In this document: in pieces, positions 25,449 to 34,460 of the stretch
Position numbering within the stretch: the first letter of the stretch is position 1
Layout: the number at the start of each line of letters is the position of its first letter
Source: Paenibacillus sp.
GTDB lineage: Bacteria; Bacillota; Bacilli; Paenibacillales; YIM-B00363
Reading direction: 5' to 3'
Assembly: GCF_031177825.1 (NCBI RefSeq)
Contig: NZ_JAPSKE010000003.1
Span: 248,001-312,000, forward strand
Length of the DNA stretch: 64,000 bases
Program-made: the position numbers and the translations under genes
The notes under the pieces: model-generated
The model's database searches: none
The model's input: only the letters and a program-made list of their open reading frames with translations
Told to the model about the DNA's origin: nothing

Positions 25449-27443
25449 ATGCATAGCAGAAGAAGCATTGCGTCGACGCTGCTCGGCGCGTTACTGATCG
25501 TAAGTGCCGTCATTGCGTACCGGCCGCATTATGTAAGCGCTTCACTCGACTACCCGAATCAAGTCGGCATAACGACGGTCAACTCCCAGTATGCCTTCGA
25601 CGGTACGGAGGACGTGTTGACGGAAGGGACGGACGTGATTGCCGATCTGGGCGCCGACGCCGTAAAGCTGTGGCTGACGCCCAATTACAAGCTCGACTAT
25701 TACCTCAACTCCAGCTGGCCGACGGTATGGGGCCTCGCGGAGCTGGCGGCGACGCCGTACTACGAGGAGGCTTTCGCCAAGTTCGACGTCATCGCCTTGG
25801 AAGCTTACGAATTCCATGACAGCGGCGACTGGCATTACGGGGTAAGTTCCGCGGATCGGGATGCCATTCAGGCGGAGTTTTACGAGCTTGCGAAGTATTT
25901 GCTGGAGACGTACGAGGGGACCGGGAAGACGTTCATTCTTCAAAACTGGGAAGGCGATAATCAGATGAAGTACGGCGGTCCGGGATACTCGACGACGGCG
26001 GCCCAAGGGATGATCGATTGGATCAACGCCCGGCAGGACGGCATCATTCAGGCGCGCGACGAAGTCGGGGAGCACGGCGTGCGCGTGATGGGCGCCTTCG
26101 AAATCAACCGCGTGTCGATCGTCTTCGGGGAGCCCCGACTGCTGGACGTCGTCGTCCCGTACACTTACTGCGACTTGTACTCGTACTCGAACTACGAGGT
26201 GTACTTCGACGGCGAGCAGCTGGCCGCAAACCTGGACGACATCGCCGCGAAGGCGCCGGACGACGCTCGATACGGGCACGGAGACAAGAACGTCTTCGTC
26301 GGCGAATTCGGCCGCGCGGAAAACTGGACGACCGAAGCGGATACGGTTCGAGCGGTGCACACGAACGTGGACGCGGCGTTGGCGTGGGGCGTCCCGTACA
26401 TGTTCTACTGGCAGTTGTACAGCAACGAGGACTTGGCCGGACTGAGCCAGGTGAAAGACATGCTGAACGATTACAGCAAAATATACGACCGCAGCGCGAA
26501 TTGGACGCTCGATGCGTCTTCGCCGACGCCGTACTTCGAAGGCGACGCCTCGCGGCTAAAGCGAACGTCGGATACGCCGGAGCATATGACGTACAAGACG
26601 CAGGGCGGGATCCACAGCTTCGGCATCAGCTTTTATTACACAGGATCGAGCTTGCACGACAAAGTGGCCGTCTACTACTCCGCCGATAACGTGAACTGGA
26701 TTCCCGCCGTCATCGGCGTGTCGCGTCCGGTCAACACCGACGGCATCCACGTCTGGCACAAGGCTTCGGTCGGCTCGGCGGAGTTGCTTCCGGACGGGTA
26801 TACCTATTTGAAAATCGTCCTAGACGACGATGCGGACGTCTACTCGCCGCAAATCAGCCAGGTCGTGATTAACCAGCGACCGCACCGGCCGTTCGCGGAC
26901 GCCGACCTGAACGGATACTGGCTGATCCGCCCTTCCGGCGCTTATGCCGGCACATGGCATTACTTTGCCGGACTGTACCGGTCGAACGCGCTGACGAACC
27001 CCGGCTTCGAAGCCGACGGCGCCGCAACGCAGACGCCGGCGGGGTGGAGCACGTGGGCGCCGAACGGCGATGCCGATGCGAATTATTCGGAAACGGGCGG
27101 TTCGCATGCCGGGAGCTACCATTTGACTCATTGGAAGGACAGCACGCAGTACGAGGTGTTTACGTACCAGACGGCGACCGGATTGGACGACGGTGTTTAT
27201 ACGGCGACGGCGTGGGTGAAGTCGAACGGCGGCGCGCAGCAGGTCCGGTTTTTGGCGAAAGATTTTGACGGTACTTCCACCGTCTTGTCGTCGCCGGTCG
27301 GCGCTTCGCCGGACTGGACGTTCGTCTGGATCGACGGCATCGTCGTCGCGAACGGGCAGGCGACGATCGGCCTGCATTCCGCGGGGGGCGGCGGCTTTGA
27401 GTGGGCGATGATGGACGACGTGAAGTTGTTCAAGAGCGAATAA
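25449..27443 (+). CDS. Secreted putative GH-A glycoside hydrolase with inserted discoidin-like module and CBM4/9-like tail
   Basis: 664 residues with a signal peptide. Residues about 30-335 look like a TIM-barrel hydrolase of clan A: FILQNWEGDN (candidate acid/base Glu168), DLYSYSNYEVY, VFVGEFGRAEN (candidate nucleophile Glu286), then PYMFYWQLYSNED. The last barrel segment, GYWLIRPSGAYAGTW, only appears near residue 490. The intervening 339-475 is a copy of the discoidin-like module, so this module is inserted into the barrel's end; the paralogue at 33278-34420 lacks it. Residues about 515-664 resemble a CBM4/9-type sugar-binding domain (NPGFEADG...). I cannot assign a known GH family. First gene of the mannoside operon; ATG 25449. 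Confidence 0.85.
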   Translation: MHSRRSIASTLLGALLIVSAVIAYRPHYVSASLDYPNQVGITTVNSQYAFDGTEDVLTEGTDVIADLGADAVKLWLTPNYKLDYYLNSSWPTVWGLAELAATPYYEEAFAKFDVIALEAYEFHDSGDWHYGVSSADRDAIQAEFYELAKYLLETYEGTGKTFILQNWEGDNQMKYGGPGYSTTAAQGMIDWINARQDGIIQARDEVGEHGVRVMGAFEINRVSIVFGEPRLLDVVVPYTYCDLYSYSNYEVYFDGEQLAANLDDIAAKAPDDARYGHGDKNVFVGEFGRAENWTTEADTVRAVHTNVDAALAWGVPYMFYWQLYSNEDLAGLSQVKDMLNDYSKIYDRSANWTLDASSPTPYFEGDASRLKRTSDTPEHMTYKTQGGIHSFGISFYYTGSSLHDKVAVYYSADNVNWIPAVIGVSRPVNTDGIHVWHKASVGSAELLPDGYTYLKIVLDDDADVYSPQISQVVINQRPHRPFADADLNGYWLIRPSGAYAGTWHYFAGLYRSNALTNPGFEADGAATQTPAGWSTWAPNGDADANYSETGGSHAGSYHLTHWKDSTQYEVFTYQTATGLDDGVYTATAWVKSNGGAQQVRFLAKDFDGTSTVLSSPVGASPDWTFVWIDGIVVANGQATIGLHSAGGGGFEWAMMDDVKLFKSE

Positions 27444-27499
27444 GAAACGCTAAGAAATTCGCGGTGGAAACAATTCGATTACAAATGGGGGATTGGCCG

Positions 27500-28813
27500 A
27501 TGAAAGCTGTATCGTGGAAATCTTGGAAATGGACGGTCGCGTGCATGGCGGCGCTCAGCCTCGTCCTGTCGGCATGCTCCGCCTCGAGCGGGAACGAAAC
27601 CGAAGCCGGGACCGGAACCGACGCCGCGCCCCAGACGTCCGGGAAGGACGAAGTCGTGGAGCTGAACGTCATCAACTTCCGCGTGGAGGATACTGCATTC
27701 TACGACGAAATCAATAAGAAATTTCAGGAAGCGTACCCGAACATCCGCCTCCGATACGACGCCGTGCCGACGAAGGATTACGCGCAGCTGCGGACGGCGC
27801 GGCTAACGACCGGCGACCTGGACTTGTTCGCCAGCGGCGGCGAGGTCGAGTTGAAGGATCCCGACCTGCGGGCGATCATGTACGATCTGAAGGACCAGCC
27901 GTTCCTCGGCAACTTCTACCCCGACGCGCTGAAGGCGGGTCAGTACGAAGGCGCGCAATATTTCCTGCCGATGAACACGACCGCGATGGTGACGTTCTAT
28001 AACAAGCAGATGTTCGAGGAGCACGGACTGGCGGTGCCGACGACGTGGGACGAATTCATCGCCGTGTGCGAAGCGCTCAAGGCGAAGGGCATCGATCCGA
28101 TCATCTTCGGCGGCAAGGACCAATGGCCGGTCAACATGATCATCGGCGAACTGGAGAAGAGCTTGGTTCGTCCGGGCGGAACGAATCAGGATTTTTACGA
28201 AAAGCTGAAGACGGAAGAAACCGGCTTTAACGATCCGCGTTGGGTCGAAGTGTTCGCGAAACTGCAGCAGCTGAGCGGCTACTTCCAGCCGAACGCGACG
28301 GGACTCGACTACGGCCAGGCTCCTGGCTTGTTCGCCCAAGGCAAGGCCGCGATGATGATCGACGGTTCGTGGAGCCTCGCGCAAATCGAAGACGCGTCTC
28401 CGTCTTTCGAAACCGGCGTCTTCCTGCTGCCGGGCGGCAACAAACCCGAGGATAACGGGACGGCGGCGACCAAATACGGCTTCGGCTGGTACGTGAACAA
28501 AGATTCCGAGAACGTGGACGCCGCGATGAAGTACCTGGAGTTCCTGACGCAAAAAGATAATTATCAGCAATACACGAACATGGTGCGCATGCTGCCGGTC
28601 ATGAAGGACGTCGTCACGGAATCGCCGATCATCAACGAGGTCGACAAGCTGATGGAGAAGCAGCAGTCGCTCTGGGAGAACACGTTCATGCCGGGGGCGG
28701 CGTACCAACACACCTTCTACGCGATGGAGCTCATCTTCGGCAAGATTGCGCCGGAGGAAGCCGCCGCAAACATGCAAAAAGATTTCATCCAGTCGAAACC
28801 GAACTGGAAATAA
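27500..28813 (+). CDS. Sugar-binding lipoprotein of a MalEFG-type importer
   Basis: 437 residues. The signal peptide ends in lipobox LSAC, so the protein is lipid-anchored outside the membrane. The rest is a family 1 extracellular solute-binding protein (PMNTTAMVTFYNKQMFEEHG, VPTTWDEF, GKAAMMIDGSWSL, FGWYVNKDSENVDAAMKYLEF), the class that binds oligosaccharides. ATG 27500 gives the signal peptide directly, with GGGGGA just upstream. The two MalF/MalG-type permeases follow after a 73-base gap that contains a hairpin. In context it should deliver mannose-containing oligosaccharides; specificity is inference only. Confidence 0.93.
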   Translation: MKAVSWKSWKWTVACMAALSLVLSACSASSGNETEAGTGTDAAPQTSGKDEVVELNVINFRVEDTAFYDEINKKFQEAYPNIRLRYDAVPTKDYAQLRTARLTTGDLDLFASGGEVELKDPDLRAIMYDLKDQPFLGNFYPDALKAGQYEGAQYFLPMNTTAMVTFYNKQMFEEHGLAVPTTWDEFIAVCEALKAKGIDPIIFGGKDQWPVNMIIGELEKSLVRPGGTNQDFYEKLKTEETGFNDPRWVEVFAKLQQLSGYFQPNATGLDYGQAPGLFAQGKAAMMIDGSWSLAQIEDASPSFETGVFLLPGGNKPEDNGTAATKYGFGWYVNKDSENVDAAMKYLEFLTQKDNYQQYTNMVRMLPVMKDVVTESPIINEVDKLMEKQQSLWENTFMPGAAYQHTFYAMELIFGKIAPEEAAANMQKDFIQSKPNWK

Positions 28814-28836
28814 ACGCGACAGCGTAACCACAAGGT

Positions 28837-28870
28837 CGATCGAGAGCCGCCCGACGTAGCCTCTCGATCG
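28837..28870 (+). other. Hairpin without U-tract between binding-protein and permease genes
   Basis: CGATCGAGAG (28837-28846) and CTCTCGATCG (28861-28870) form a 10-bp perfect stem with a 14-base loop. No T-run follows. Such a stem can protect the upstream message and give more binding protein than permease. Confidence 0.65.
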
Positions 28871-28886
28871 GCAAGGGGGGATCGGC

Positions 28887-29774
28887 ATGGTATTTAAAAG
28901 TCGTTTTTCGCGGTTGTGGCCCTATCTGGTGCTGCTCCCGGCGCTGGCGCTCTACGCCTTGTTCGTTCTCGTTCCGGCCGTCGGCAACGTCGTGCTGTCG
29001 TTCACGGATTTTACCGGCAACATCCGCCTGCCGATCCGCTGGGTCGGGCTCGACAACTACGCGCGGGCGTTCGGTTCGGATCAGAAATATTTGACGGACG
29101 CGATCCGGGTGACGTTCATTTTCTCGATCAGCATCACCGTGCTGCAGAACGTCGCAGGCATCTTGCTGGCGGTGCTCGTCAACGCGAAGCTGCGACTGCG
29201 CAATTTTTACCGCGCCGTCATCTTCCTGCCGAACATCTTGGGCGTCGTCGTCGTCGGCCTCGTCTGGACGCTGGTTTTCGATCCGATGTCGGGTCCCGTC
29301 AATTTGCTGCTCCAGCAGTTCGACCGCAACTCGGCGCTGCTCGGCGATCCGGATATCGCGTTGTACCTCGTCATATTCGTCACGATGTGGATGAACGTCG
29401 GCTACGGCATGATCATTTATTTGGCGGGGCTGCAAAACATTCCGGGAGAGCTGTACGAAGCGGCGCGCATCGACGGGGCGAGCAACTGGGGCATGCTTCG
29501 TTACATTACGATTCCGCTCATTCAAGCGGCCATCACCATTAACGTGCTGATTTGTCTGATCGGGACGCTGGGCTTATTCGACATTATCAAGGTGCTCACG
29601 AACGGCGGTCCGGGCAAATCGACTTCGACGCTCAGCATGTACATTTTCAACACGATTTTCGGCGGAGACAGCCAAGGCTTCGTCGCGGCGCTGTCGATGA
29701 TCCACTTCGCCATCGTCTTCGTCGTCGTCCTGATCGCTCAATATTTCATGCGGCGCAGGGAGACGGAGCTATGA
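28887..29774 (+). CDS. Sugar ABC transporter permease, MalF/UgpA type
   Basis: 295 residues with about six membrane helices (start WPYLVLLPALALYALFVLVPA) and the EAA loop (ELYEAARIDGASNWGMLRYIT) for ATPase docking. It starts at ATG 28887 with AAGGGGGG upstream. The last codons overlap the next gene by four bases (ATGA), indicating translational coupling. It forms the membrane channel with the MalG-type protein. No ATPase is encoded in this operon, so a shared MsmX-type ATPase elsewhere in the genome is presumed. Confidence 0.94.
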   Translation: MVFKSRFSRLWPYLVLLPALALYALFVLVPAVGNVVLSFTDFTGNIRLPIRWVGLDNYARAFGSDQKYLTDAIRVTFIFSISITVLQNVAGILLAVLVNAKLRLRNFYRAVIFLPNILGVVVVGLVWTLVFDPMSGPVNLLLQQFDRNSALLGDPDIALYLVIFVTMWMNVGYGMIIYLAGLQNIPGELYEAARIDGASNWGMLRYITIPLIQAAITINVLICLIGTLGLFDIIKVLTNGGPGKSTSTLSMYIFNTIFGGDSQGFVAALSMIHFAIVFVVVLIAQYFMRRRETEL

Positions 29775-30589
29775 AAATAAACAAAAATCATCTGTGGGCG
29801 AACGCGGTCCTGATGCTGGTCGCGCTCGGAATGCTGGGCCCGATGCTGCTCGTGCTCAACGTCGCCTTGAAGTCGAACACCGAATTTTTGCGGACGCCGC
29901 TCACGCTGACGCAATCCCTGCAGTGGGAAAATTTTCGGCTCGCTTGGGTGCAGGCGGACATGGAAATTTATTTTAAAAACAGCGTGCTGTTTACCGTATT
30001 GGTCGCCGTGGGCACGTGCGTCATCGCCACGATGGCCGCCTATCCGATCGCCAGAAATCATATGAAGGGGGCCAATTTTTTCTACCTCCTGTTTCTGTCG
30101 TCGTTGTTTTTACCGGTCGGCCTCGTACCGCTGCTGTACGTCATGCAATATTTGGGCTTCATGAACTCGTATCCCGGCTTCATTCTGTTGAAGATCGGGT
30201 CGTCCCTGTCGATTTCGATTTTTATTTTGACGGGCTTCATCAAGAGCGTACCGAAAGAAATGGACGAGGCGGCCGCCATCGACGGCTGCGGCTATCTCCG
30301 GTATATTTTCACGATCGTGTTCGCCCTGATCAAACCGGCCGCCTTCACGGTCGGCATGCTGATCGCCATCGGTACGTGGAACGACTTCATCTCGCCGTTC
30401 CTGTTCCTGACGTACAAAGAGATGAGGCCGCTGACGGCCGGCTTGTACTTGTTTTTCGGCCAATACAGCACGAACTGGACGATTTTGGCCGCAGGCATCA
30501 TTATGGTCGCATTTCCGCTGATCGTCGCTTTCGTATTTTTGCAGCGGTTCATCATTTCCGGCATTACGAGCGGCGCGCTAAAAGGATAA
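29771..30589 (+). CDS. Sugar ABC transporter permease, MalG/UgpE type
   Basis: 272 residues, six predicted membrane spans. The EAA loop (EMDEAAAIDGCGYLRYIFTI) and the ending FIISGITSGALKG are characteristic of MalG/UgpE permeases. ATG 29771 overlaps the stop of the MalF-type gene (ATGA), so the two are translated together and probably in equal amounts. It is followed after 34 bases by the beta-mannosidase gene. Confidence 0.94.
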   Translation: MKINKNHLWANAVLMLVALGMLGPMLLVLNVALKSNTEFLRTPLTLTQSLQWENFRLAWVQADMEIYFKNSVLFTVLVAVGTCVIATMAAYPIARNHMKGANFFYLLFLSSLFLPVGLVPLLYVMQYLGFMNSYPGFILLKIGSSLSISIFILTGFIKSVPKEMDEAAAIDGCGYLRYIFTIVFALIKPAAFTVGMLIAIGTWNDFISPFLFLTYKEMRPLTAGLYLFFGQYSTNWTILAAGIIMVAFPLIVAFVFLQRFIISGITSGALKG

Positions 30590-30623
30590 AGAGTTCAGAG
30601 AGAACAGATTGGGGTGGAGAACG

Positions 30624-33281
30624 ATGCGAATCTCGCTACACGACGCCGAATGGACGGTGACCGGGTTTCATCCGTGGGTGCCGCTGCTCGGCAACAGCAT
30701 GGAGACGGGCGCCCCGCTGCAAGGCGTGATCGACTGGATTCCTGCGACGGTCCCGGGCGGCGTGCATCATGACTTGTACCGCGCTGGCCATATCGAGCAT
30801 CCGCATATCGACCGGAACAGCATCGCTTGCGAATGGGTGGAAAACCGATGGTGGCTGTACCGGACGCGGCTTCCGCGCCTGGAACGGCTCGGCGCGAAGC
30901 TGGAGCTCGTCTTCCGCGGACTGGATTACCGCGCGTCGGTGTACTTGAACAACGTCAAGATCGGAGAGCACGAAGGGATGTTCCATCCCGCCGCGTTCGA
31001 CATTACGGCGATGGCGCGGGAACACGAGACGCTGGAGCTGGGCGTTCTGTTCGAGCATGCGCCCGACGAGATGGGACAGATCGGAAAGACGTCGCTGACT
31101 CGGACGCAGAAAAGCCGATTCAGTTACAAATGGGACTTCTCCACCCGCATGGTGAACATCGGCCTATGGGACGACGTGTACTTGCGAGTGTGCGAGGACG
31201 TCTCCATCGACGAGATTGCGGTGCATACGGATACGAACGGCGGCCAGGGCATCATCGACGTGCGCGCGGCGCTTCGCGCCGATCGTGAGGACGGGGTCGG
31301 AGCGGAAGGCATCGTCGTTCGCGTCGAATGCGCCGATCCGCGAGGGAAGGTCGTTCTCCGTCAAGACGTGCCGGCGGACGGCAGCCTCGAATGTCGCTGC
31401 CGCCTGGCGGTGGACGACGCGGAGCTATGGCATCCGAACGGATACGGCGCGCAGCCGTTGTACCGGCTGAAACTGCAGGCGCTGCGGGACGGCCTGCCGT
31501 TCGACGAACGGGAGCTGAAGGTCGGCATCCGTAAGCTGGAGTATGCACGCAACGAGGACAGCCCGGACGATTCGCTTCCTTATACGTTCGTCGTGAATGG
31601 AAAGAAGATTTATATCAAGGGCGTCAATCTGACGCCGCTCGATTTGATGTACGGCAACGTCACCCCCGAACGGTACGAGTGGCTCGTGCGGCTCATGCGG
31701 TCGGCTCGCGTCAACATGGTGCGCGTGTGGGGAGGCGGCTTGATCGAGAAGGAGACGTTCTACGACCTGTGCGACCGTTACGGGATCATGATTTGGCAGG
31801 AATTCATCCAGTCGAGCTCGGGCGTGGACAACGAGCCGAGCAAAATACCGGAATTTCTCGCGCTGCTGGGACGTACGGCCGAAGCCGCTCTGAAGGAGCG
31901 CCGCAACCATGTGTCGCTGACCGTCTGGAGCGGCGGCAACGAATTGATGAGCGGGCCGAACACGCCGAGCACGTACGAGGACGAAAATTTGGCGATGCTG
32001 CGCGATTTGGTCGCCGCGCACGACTCCCGACGCTTGTTTTTGCCGACGTCGGCTTCAGGGCCTGTCGAGATGGTCACTCGCGAGAAGGGCGTCAGCCACG
32101 ACGTGCACGGGAACTGGAAGCATCTGGGGGACCCGGAGCACTATGAGCTGTACGGCGAATCGGACAGTTTGTTCCACAGCGAATTCGGCGTCGACGGCGC
32201 CAGTCCGGCGAAGAGCTTGCGCAAATTTCTGACCGAGCCGCACTTGAGACCCTTGTCGAGCCGGGAGTCGCTCGTCTGGCGGCATCACGGCGGGGAGTGG
32301 TGGGACACGAAGTCGCGGGACGAGGAGTGGTTCGGCCCGCTCGACGAGGTGGAGACATTCGTCCAGTGCAGCCAGTGGTTGCAGGCCGACGGGCTCCGGT
32401 TTATCGTGGAGGCGAACCGTCGGCGCGCGTTCCGGAACAGCGGCAGCATCATCTGGCAAATGAACGAGCCTTGGCCGAACGTATCGTGCACGAGCTTGGT
32501 CGATTATTACGGCGAAGCGAAGATGGCTTACTATTGGGTGCGCAAGGCGTTCGCGCCGGTGCATGCGTCGCTCGATTACCGCCGGCTGCGCTTCGCGCCC
32601 GGGGAGTCGTTCGCCGGACGCATCGTCGTCTCCGGCAGCGGCGAGGAGCGGCCGATCGTCGTTCGGGCGACGGTGCTGAACGCGGCGGGGCAGCCGGTGG
32701 ACGATCGGCGCTTCGAAGGCGTCGCGCCTGCGTACCGGAGCGAAACGCTGGGCGATCTGGACTTTACCGTCGGCGCGTACGAGCAAGGGCTGTTCTTCGT
32801 CCGGCTGCAGCTGCTCGACGCCGACGGGCGCGCGATGTTCGAGAACGTCTATACGTTTTCGACGGAGACGGAGCGCGCGCTGGCGGGGGCGCTCACGCTC
32901 TCGCCCGACGTCGAGGCGGCCGCGCTCGGCGCGTGGCGGGAACGGGAAGAGCCGTCGGGCATCCGCCTGTGGGAGCGGACGTATCGGGTGACGAACCGCG
33001 GCCGGCATGTCGCCTTCTACGTCTATCCGGAGGAGACGTCGGATCGGTATTGGCTCGAGGCGGAAGGCGCTTACGAGATGTTGTTCCCGGGCGAGACGAA
33101 GGACATCGTCGTCCGCTGCATTGCTAGGCGGACCGGCGGTCTGTTCGCGAAAGAAGAGGCGTTCTCGGCCGTCCGACCCGAGGACGCGCCGCCGTCCGTC
33201 GTCATCCGGCGCTTCGGCGATGCGGCCGGAACGTCGGCTTCGTCCGAGGGGACGGTGTCGGCGTCGGAGCCGGCGCGATGA
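30624..33281 (+). CDS. GH2 beta-mannosidase
   Basis: 885 residues with no signal peptide, so it acts on imported sugars. GH2 layout: N-terminal sugar-binding jelly roll, immunoglobulin-like middle, (beta/alpha)8 barrel, C-terminal beta domains. The start (WTVTGFHPW ... WIPATVPGGVHHDLYRAG ... ENRWWLYRT) is the beta-mannosidase subgroup pattern. Acid/base Glu440 is in WSGGNELM; nucleophile Glu520 in LFHSEFGVDG; QEFIQSSSG and IWQMNEPWP are also typical. It removes terminal beta-D-mannose, for example from mannooligosaccharides or Man-beta-1,4-GlcNAc. ATG 30624 is set by GGAGA upstream. It overlaps the next gene by four bases. Confidence 0.93.
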   Translation: MRISLHDAEWTVTGFHPWVPLLGNSMETGAPLQGVIDWIPATVPGGVHHDLYRAGHIEHPHIDRNSIACEWVENRWWLYRTRLPRLERLGAKLELVFRGLDYRASVYLNNVKIGEHEGMFHPAAFDITAMAREHETLELGVLFEHAPDEMGQIGKTSLTRTQKSRFSYKWDFSTRMVNIGLWDDVYLRVCEDVSIDEIAVHTDTNGGQGIIDVRAALRADREDGVGAEGIVVRVECADPRGKVVLRQDVPADGSLECRCRLAVDDAELWHPNGYGAQPLYRLKLQALRDGLPFDERELKVGIRKLEYARNEDSPDDSLPYTFVVNGKKIYIKGVNLTPLDLMYGNVTPERYEWLVRLMRSARVNMVRVWGGGLIEKETFYDLCDRYGIMIWQEFIQSSSGVDNEPSKIPEFLALLGRTAEAALKERRNHVSLTVWSGGNELMSGPNTPSTYEDENLAMLRDLVAAHDSRRLFLPTSASGPVEMVTREKGVSHDVHGNWKHLGDPEHYELYGESDSLFHSEFGVDGASPAKSLRKFLTEPHLRPLSSRESLVWRHHGGEWWDTKSRDEEWFGPLDEVETFVQCSQWLQADGLRFIVEANRRRAFRNSGSIIWQMNEPWPNVSCTSLVDYYGEAKMAYYWVRKAFAPVHASLDYRRLRFAPGESFAGRIVVSGSGEERPIVVRATVLNAAGQPVDDRRFEGVAPAYRSETLGDLDFTVGAYEQGLFFVRLQLLDADGRAMFENVYTFSTETERALAGALTLSPDVEAAALGAWREREEPSGIRLWERTYRVTNRGRHVAFYVYPEETSDRYWLEAEGAYEMLFPGETKDIVVRCIARRTGGLFAKEEAFSAVRPEDAPPSVVIRRFGDAAGTSASSEGTVSASEPAR

Positions 33282-34420
33282 ACGGGCGGCTCGTCTATGG
33301 CGGTCTTGCGGCCGTCGCGGCGGTTGCCGCGGCGATCGCCGCCGTCGGCTCGGGGCTGCTGCCGCTGCCGACGGGGTCGGACGACCGCAGGAGGTACGCG
33401 GACATCGTCGGCGTATCGCATGTGCACGGGCTGTACCACTTTTCCGACTCGCAAGACTTCCTGAACGAAGGGGCGGACGCCGTCGCGGAGCTGGGCAGCC
33501 GCGTCGTCAAGCTGTGGTTTACGCCTCGCTATGCGGAGGATTATCCGAACTACAACGGGGCGGCGCCGTGGCCGGCCGCCGGCAGTATGGTCGAGCTGGC
33601 GCAAACTCCGTATTACGACGCCGTCTTTCGCAAAGATTTTCACACCTATATATTGGAAGCTTACGAATTTCCGGATACCTATTGGCAGGACGGCTTGTCG
33701 GACGAAGAACGCGTGCGGGTGCGCGAGGAGTTTTTTTCATTCGCCAAACACTTGATGACGACGTATCGGGGGACGGGCAAAACGTTCGTGCTCCAAAACT
33801 GGGAAGGCGATAACGCGATCGGCGAAAACCCGGACGCGGCGAGCGTCCGCGGCATGATCGACTGGCTCCATGCGCGCCAGGACGGGATCGAACGCGCCCG
33901 GGCCGAGCTGTCCGGCGATTCGGACGTGGCGGTGTACGGCGCGGCCGAAGTGAATTGGGTATCGAAAGCCCGGGACGGGGCCGTCACGGTGACGAACGAC
34001 GTCCTGCCGCATACGCGGATGGATTTGTACTCGTATTCGATCTACGACGCGGGGGTGCCGGTCGACCCGGCGGCGCTCGCCGCCAACCTCGACTACTTGC
34101 GATCGAAGGCGCCGGACAGCGGCGTCTTCGGGGCGAACAACATTTATATCGGGGAGTTCGGCTTGCCGGAGAACGGTCTTGGCGCGGAACTCCAGCAGCT
34201 GCACGTCCGGCAGGTCGTCGACGCGGCGATCGCTTGGGGCGTCAGGTACGCCGTTTACTGGCAGCTATATTGCAACGAAGCGAGGCAATCGTATGCGGAT
34301 CGGCCGTCGAACTACTCGGTCATGGGGTATTGGCTGATTCGCCCGGACGGGACGAAGTCGCCGGCTTACGAGGAGCTTCGGAGCCGGATGGAGAAACGTC
34401 CGGGGCAGACGGCAAAGTAA
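33278..34420 (+). CDS. Membrane-anchored or secreted putative GH-A enzyme, paralogue of 25449-27443
   Basis: 380 residues. An N-terminal hydrophobic segment (residues 4-30, Ala/Val-rich) could be a signal peptide or anchor. The rest matches the barrel of the 25449 protein point for point: DAVAELGSRVVKLWFTPRY, FVLQNWEGDNAI (candidate acid/base Glu176), RMDLYSYSIYD, NIYIGEFGLPEN (candidate nucleophile Glu293), YAVYWQLYCNE and GYWLIRPDGTKSPAY. It has neither the inserted discoidin-like module nor a sugar-binding tail. Family unknown to me; clan A is inferred from the two Glu motifs and spacing. It is translationally coupled to the beta-mannosidase (ATGA overlap), suggesting action on the same glycan. 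Confidence 0.83.
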   Translation: MNGRLVYGGLAAVAAVAAAIAAVGSGLLPLPTGSDDRRRYADIVGVSHVHGLYHFSDSQDFLNEGADAVAELGSRVVKLWFTPRYAEDYPNYNGAAPWPAAGSMVELAQTPYYDAVFRKDFHTYILEAYEFPDTYWQDGLSDEERVRVREEFFSFAKHLMTTYRGTGKTFVLQNWEGDNAIGENPDAASVRGMIDWLHARQDGIERARAELSGDSDVAVYGAAEVNWVSKARDGAVTVTNDVLPHTRMDLYSYSIYDAGVPVDPAALAANLDYLRSKAPDSGVFGANNIYIGEFGLPENGLGAELQQLHVRQVVDAAIAWGVRYAVYWQLYCNEARQSYADRPSNYSVMGYWLIRPDGTKSPAYEELRSRMEKRPGQTAK

Positions 34421-34460
34421 AGGGACGATTCAGCATACTCGAGAGAGGTGCGTAGCGAAC

